From the NCBI GenBank assembly GCA_014529385.2, contig CM043966.1, positions 98,383,587 to 98,443,586 on the forward strand: 60,000 nt of DNA. The letters are read 5' to 3'. Every line of letters begins with the position of its first letter. The stretch's first letter is position 1. The notes below the pieces were generated by a model, which saw nothing but the letters and a program-made list of their open reading frames with translations, had not been told where the DNA came from and searched no databases. The position numbers and the translations under genes were made by a program. Positions 56,939-60,000 of this stretch are shown here, one piece after another. This DNA is from Adiantum capillus-veneris (taxonomy: Eukaryota > Streptophyta > Polypodiopsida > Polypodiales > Pteridaceae).

Positions 56939-57033
56939 GTAAGTGCGTGACTTTTATGCTTCTACCGTATGATTGGAATATGTGCACAAAAAACCTATGT
57001 ACTTACCATGCTCCTCTTTTTTTTGGTGTGCAG

Positions 57034-57415
57034 ATTAATGTGGAGGTTATGGAAGAAAAAGTGAATGCATGTGAAGGTCAATTGGAGCTCCTAATGCACA
57101 TGAGAAAGATGCTACAAGGCTCCTCCATTCCCACTACCCTGTGTAATATGGCTATGGGCACTTTTATAGAAAGTATAGAAGGGGTATGCGATGGGACGAT
57201 GATCAACCCGTGCAGTGGCTGTAGTTTGCCACTTGAAGTAAAGGGAATCTCCGCCACGGTCAAGATGCCCTGTGGGCATAGCTACCACTTTCTCTGCTTT
57301 GCAGCTGCATGCTCCTTGTTGACAAAATGTAGAGCTGTGACCTGCCAGCAAAGGATACCACAAGAATGGTGTTGGAAACCCACAGGGCAAAGACATCCAA
57401 TCACACCAACATCTG
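57034..57415 (+). other. exon 3: RING-H2-like zinc finger
   Basis: 127 codons after a 95-bp intron (acceptor TTTGGTGTGCAG). Starts INVEVMEEKVNACEGQLE. Finger ligands: CSGC, 15 residues, CGHSYHFLC, then TKC and VTC. The spacing C-x2-C-x15-C-x-H-x2-H-x2-C fits RING-H2, but the last pair is C-x4-C instead of C-x2-C. Such fingers usually recruit a ubiquitin-conjugating enzyme. The donor is TCTG|GTAAGA. Confidence 0.65.
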
Positions 57416-57429
57416 GTAAGATTGTACAG

Positions 57430-58300
57430 GGTGTGCTAATTAGCATACCCAATGTGTTAATTACAATATTTAGTGTGTTAAGTGGATATGTTGATTAGCA
57501 TACCCAGTATGCTAATTAGCATACTAGATATGCTAATTAGCATATTGGGTATGCTAATTAGCATACCCAATGAGAATATTGAGTGTGCTAACTGGATATG
57601 CTAATTAGCAGACCTTGTATGCTAATTAGAATACCCTGTGCTCAGTGAACAGATTAGAGTAAGTTTGGCATATTAGCATATCTAGTAAGTTAACTACCAT
57701 ATCCAAATGCTAACTAGCAAACTGTATATGTTGATTAGCATACTGGGTATGCTGATTAGCATACTGGATATTCTTATTAGCATACTAGATATGCTAATTA
57801 GCATACTGGATATGCTAAATAGCATATTAGGTATGCTAATTAGCATAGTGGGGATGCTCATTAGCATACTGGGTATGCTGCTTCACGTATTGTGTATGCT
57901 GATTAGCATACTGGATATGCTTGTTAGCGTACTGGGAATACTAAATAACATATTGGGTATGCTAATTAGCATACTGGATATGCTAATTAGCATACTGAAG
58001 ACAGTCCTTGTATGCTATCTACCAGCAGTCCCAATATGCTAATTAGCATATCCAGTATGCTAATTAGCATATCCAGTATGCTAATTAGCATACCCAGTAT
58101 GCACATTAGTATACCCAGTATGCTAATTAGCATACCCAGTATGCTCATTAGTATACCTAGTATGCTAATTAGCATACTTGTGCTAAGTGTACAGACTAGA
58201 GTAAGTTTGTCATAATGGCAAATCTAGTAACTAAGCTACCATCTCCAGATGCAAACTAGTATATTGGATATGCTAGTTAGCATACTCAAAAATTTGAATT
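57430..58300. repeat. intronic array of 21-bp palindromic units in opposed orientations
   Basis: More than 30 copies of units built on the perfect palindrome TATGCTAATTAGCATA plus a 5-bp linker. In 57722-57996 the linker reads CTGGA or CTGGG; in 58026-58190 it is its complement (TCCAG or CCCAG), so the two blocks are inverted relative to each other around 57997-58025. A non-palindromic spacer (GAGTAAGTTTG-CAT... about 57655-57725) recurs in direct orientation at 58197-58268. All of it lies inside intron 3 (57416-58430). Met-Leu-Ile-Ser-Ile ORFs here are artefacts. Confidence 0.9.
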
Positions 58301-58430
58301 AGCATACTGAGCTTGTCAGTATAGTGGATTCCAATGTATGCCACGCCGCACACATAGTCACAACATGTCAAACATTTTTCAGCATACATGACATGCTTAT
58401 ATGAGACTTAATCCACGTTTTTTGTTGCAG

Positions 58431-58958
58431 GCGTGGGGCAGTCCCTCCGTGATGTGGACAGTGTGCATGACATGAAGGGCAAGGAAAACGCTGTAATGGA
58501 GGACCTTTCGATCGAGGAGAGTGATGAGCTGGATACAGGTGAGAACCCTTCGACGGAGAAGGGTGTTGAGCTGGATGCAAGGACTGAAGGGGTGGATGAG
58601 GGCTCCCAGCAGATGCCAAATGAAAGCATGAAAACAACGAAGGAAGGCGGTGATGTGAGCAGGAACTCAGAAGATGAAAAAGAAGATGATTTTTTTGTCA
58701 TGGCTCCTCGTGTGCCTCGTGTGCCAGCGATGCCTGCTGCAACTGACAAAGCAGAAGCTTTTCAGCAGACAGTGGCTAGTGGCTCAGGGGAAACTTTGAA
58801 GAATGACAATATAGAAGATGAGCAAGAAGTTGGTGACAATAGCCCTCTCGAGGGTTTTTTGCGTAAAGCTTAGCTGAAAAGAAAAGTTGGCCTTGAAGAG
58901 GTACCTGAAGACATTGCAAGCACAGCCTGTGGTTCGGACAAGGCTGAAAGCTCCAAAG
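58431..58958 (+). other. exon 4: acidic linker, one in-frame TAG
   Basis: Acceptor TTTTTTGTTGCAG. Rich in Asp, Glu and Ser (NAVMEDLSIEESDELDTGEN, SRNSEDEKEDDFFVM), probably disordered. TAG at 58871-58873 is followed by LKRKVGLEEVPEDIA in the same frame. The donor CCAAAG|GTGAAA gives phase 1 and joins as GAG to exon 5; the competing donor further on would create a stop at the junction. Confidence 0.6.
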
Positions 58959-59221
58959 GTGAAAAGAAAGCCACCCGCTCAAGAGCTTGCAAAAAATTGT
59001 GTTAAGACTTATTGCTCCCTACCCGGTTGTGCCCTTCACTGTATATGCTAGACCATTTTGAAACCCAAATGCGTATTGTAACTGACATGCATTTTGTTTT
59101 CCAATGAAAATGTATTTTTGTGCAATATAAATTTGAGCAGCAGTTCATTATAATAGTTCATTGTAGTTTTGCGGTTTTTCTTTTTTAAACTTGTTCATTT
59201 CGTATTGTGGTTTCCCTGCAG

Positions 59222-60000
59222 AGGAAGAGAAACAAGCATTAATCGTCATGCCTAATGCAACTGCGGCCATGCAATGGCAGAAATTACAGAGATGGCGAGT
59301 CCACAAAGCTAGGCAGTTAAGGAGACAGAAAATGGAGATTGAAAAATGCCTTGAACAATATTCACAGCTTGCCCGTAGTATTATTGAGCGCCTAAATTAT
59401 GTGCACCCAAGTGGGCCGGTTATTTTTGCTGAATGGTATCCTCTATCAGACCTAATATGGGTGCCTAAGTGTTTATGTGATGAAAAAAGGGCTCTGGTGC
59501 TGGACCTGAATGGTCTTTTGGTGGCAGTGGTAGAGTCTTGTTTTGGTGAAAAGCCCCTGGCATATGCAGATGAAATGCTGAAATACAATGTACTTGATAA
59601 GCAGGTGTTCTGTCACAAGGACAGCCTTTTTTTTTTGGATTGGTGCTTGCAGTTCTTTAATGTGTTTATATGGAGCACAAGCCTCCATATTAAAGTCATG
59701 AGTATTTGCCGTACTGTTTTTAAAGAGCAGGTGCCAAAGATTACTGGGTTTTTTGCTCAAGCGCACTGTACAAAGCAATCCTGGCAGATCCAGAGAAAAC
59801 CTGTGTTTATGAAAGACTTATCCTTGTTCTGGAAACACACTCCGGGGTACAACGCCCAAAACACACTTATAATCGATAATAGCTTCTACAAAGTGTTTCA
59901 GAACCCACCACAAACTTGGCTTGTTACTCCCAGTCTAGAGCACCAGAGTGCTGAGCACAAGGAAAAGTTCCTTATAGAAACTTTGAAGTCCTGGCTTTTT
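59222..60000 (+). other. exon 5: FCP1/NIF (HAD) phosphatase-like domain, truncated by window end
   Basis: Acceptor GGTTTCCCTGCAG. After a basic helix (WQKLQRWRVHKARQLRRQK) come the HAD motif I RALVLDLNGLLVAV near 59490, VFIWSTSLHIKVMSI near 59665 (motif II region), RKPVFMKDLSLFWKHTPGY with the conserved Lys near 59800, and NTLIIDNSFYKVFQNPP near 59860 (motif III/IV, DN instead of DD). DLNG instead of DxDGT is characteristic of a plant FCP1-homology subfamily. The second Asp of DxD acts as general acid, so catalysis may be altered or lost. The frame is open to the window end. Confidence 0.75.

Larger units (their letters stand above)
55514..60000 (+). pseudogene. RING-H2-like / FCP1-NIF phosphatase-like gene, 5 exons, three in-frame TAG
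   Basis: Exons 55514-55741, 56049-56938, 57034-57415, 58431-58958 and 59222-beyond 60000. Introns are GT-AG with phases 1, 0, 1, 1, and every junction keeps the frame, which strongly supports the model. Product of at least 930 codons: basic start with QKRVKLSD (Myc-like NLS); a domain with CITAEEFNDVHGLSL; helical coiled-coil stretches; RING-H2-like finger; acidic linker; FCP1/NIF HAD domain. TAG codons at 56282-56284, 56618-56620 and 58871-58873 break it, with no frameshifts. Ubiquitin-ligase and CTD-phosphatase-type roles are inferred from domains only. It could be a young pseudogene, or partly rescued by splicing. A promoter was not identified. Confidence 0.7.

Noticed and set aside
57707-58215. 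ORFs on both strands repeating Met-Leu-Ile-Ser-Ile-Leu (57707-58042, 57987-58175, 58012-58215)
   Set aside because: A 21-bp repeat keeps any frame open as a 7-residue repeat; the region is intronic.
57430-58300. CRISPR-like array of regularly spaced palindromic repeats
   Set aside because: Units are contiguous 21-bp repeats with only about 5 variable bases, no unique spacers, no cas genes, and they lie inside an intron of a plant gene.
58539-58873. Intron from CAG|GTGAGA at 58539 to the AG of the third TAG
   Set aside because: Good-looking splice sites, but joining them shifts the phase and gives an early stop, so it does not rescue the third TAG.
58990-59221. Donor at AAATTGT|GTTAAG for intron 4
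   Set aside because: It would leave a T that forms TAG with the first bases of exon 5; the donor at 58959 gives GAG and keeps the frame.

Overview
This is nuclear DNA from a land plant, made almost entirely of transposable elements. The evidence is: Ty1/copia elements primed by initiator-Met tRNA (TGGTATCAGAG next to the 5' LTR), Ty3/gypsy elements with the plant Tat-type second RNase H, a chromodomain gypsy element, a BED/DUF659 hAT transposase, GT-AG introns and long TC/GA microsatellites. There are no bacterial operons, ribosome binding sites or CRISPR arrays. The dense nesting suits a large genome (fern, lycophyte, gymnosperm or TE-rich angiosperm); I cannot name the species.

Layout. 0-4.5 kb: a decayed chromodomain Ty3/gypsy element (G1, +). 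4.66-6.06 kb: an AT-rich satellite of about 152 bp units, each with a palindrome. 6.06-7.57 kb: unassigned sequence with one short gag-like ORF. 7.57-33.66 kb: a nest inside an old minus-strand gypsy element (G2). G2 is split by copia A (minus, 8176-21851) and by Tat-like gypsy D1 (minus, 24243-33433). A is split by its own relative B (plus, 9984-18557, TSD AGAGG), and the B leader holds C (10449-14272, TSD CTATT), a small single-ORF copia derivative. 34.7-52.3 kb: a second nest. F (34705-52318, TSD ATGAG) is a gag-only copia-type element. It holds gypsy D2 (35158-50095, TSD GTGT), one of whose LTRs holds E (35450-41158, TSD CACAC), a copia element with an uninterrupted gag-pol of 1455 codons. 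52.7-54.7 kb: a broken hAT transposase.

55.5-60 kb: the only region that looks like a cellular gene, on the + strand and running off the window. Five exons joined by frame-compatible GT-AG introns would encode a basic leader with a probable NLS, a coiled-coil region, a RING-H2-like zinc finger, an acidic linker and an FCP1/NIF (HAD) phosphatase-like domain with the DLNG form of motif I. The frame holds three TAG codons. Its third intron carries an array of 21-bp palindromic units in two opposed orientations.

Most notable: (i) the RING/FCP1 gene with TAG codons and a palindromic intron; (ii) element C, which keeps one long gag/protease/RT-remnant ORF but no integrase, RT core or RNase H; (iii) a block of about 60 bp in the untranslated leader shared by the otherwise different elements C and E, ending in a TCCGGA palindrome; (iv) D1 and D2 sharing one integrase frameshift, pre-gag ORFs and 4-bp TSDs; (v) all six nonsense differences scored between D1 and D2 being C-to-T/G-to-A changes, mostly CAG to TAG.
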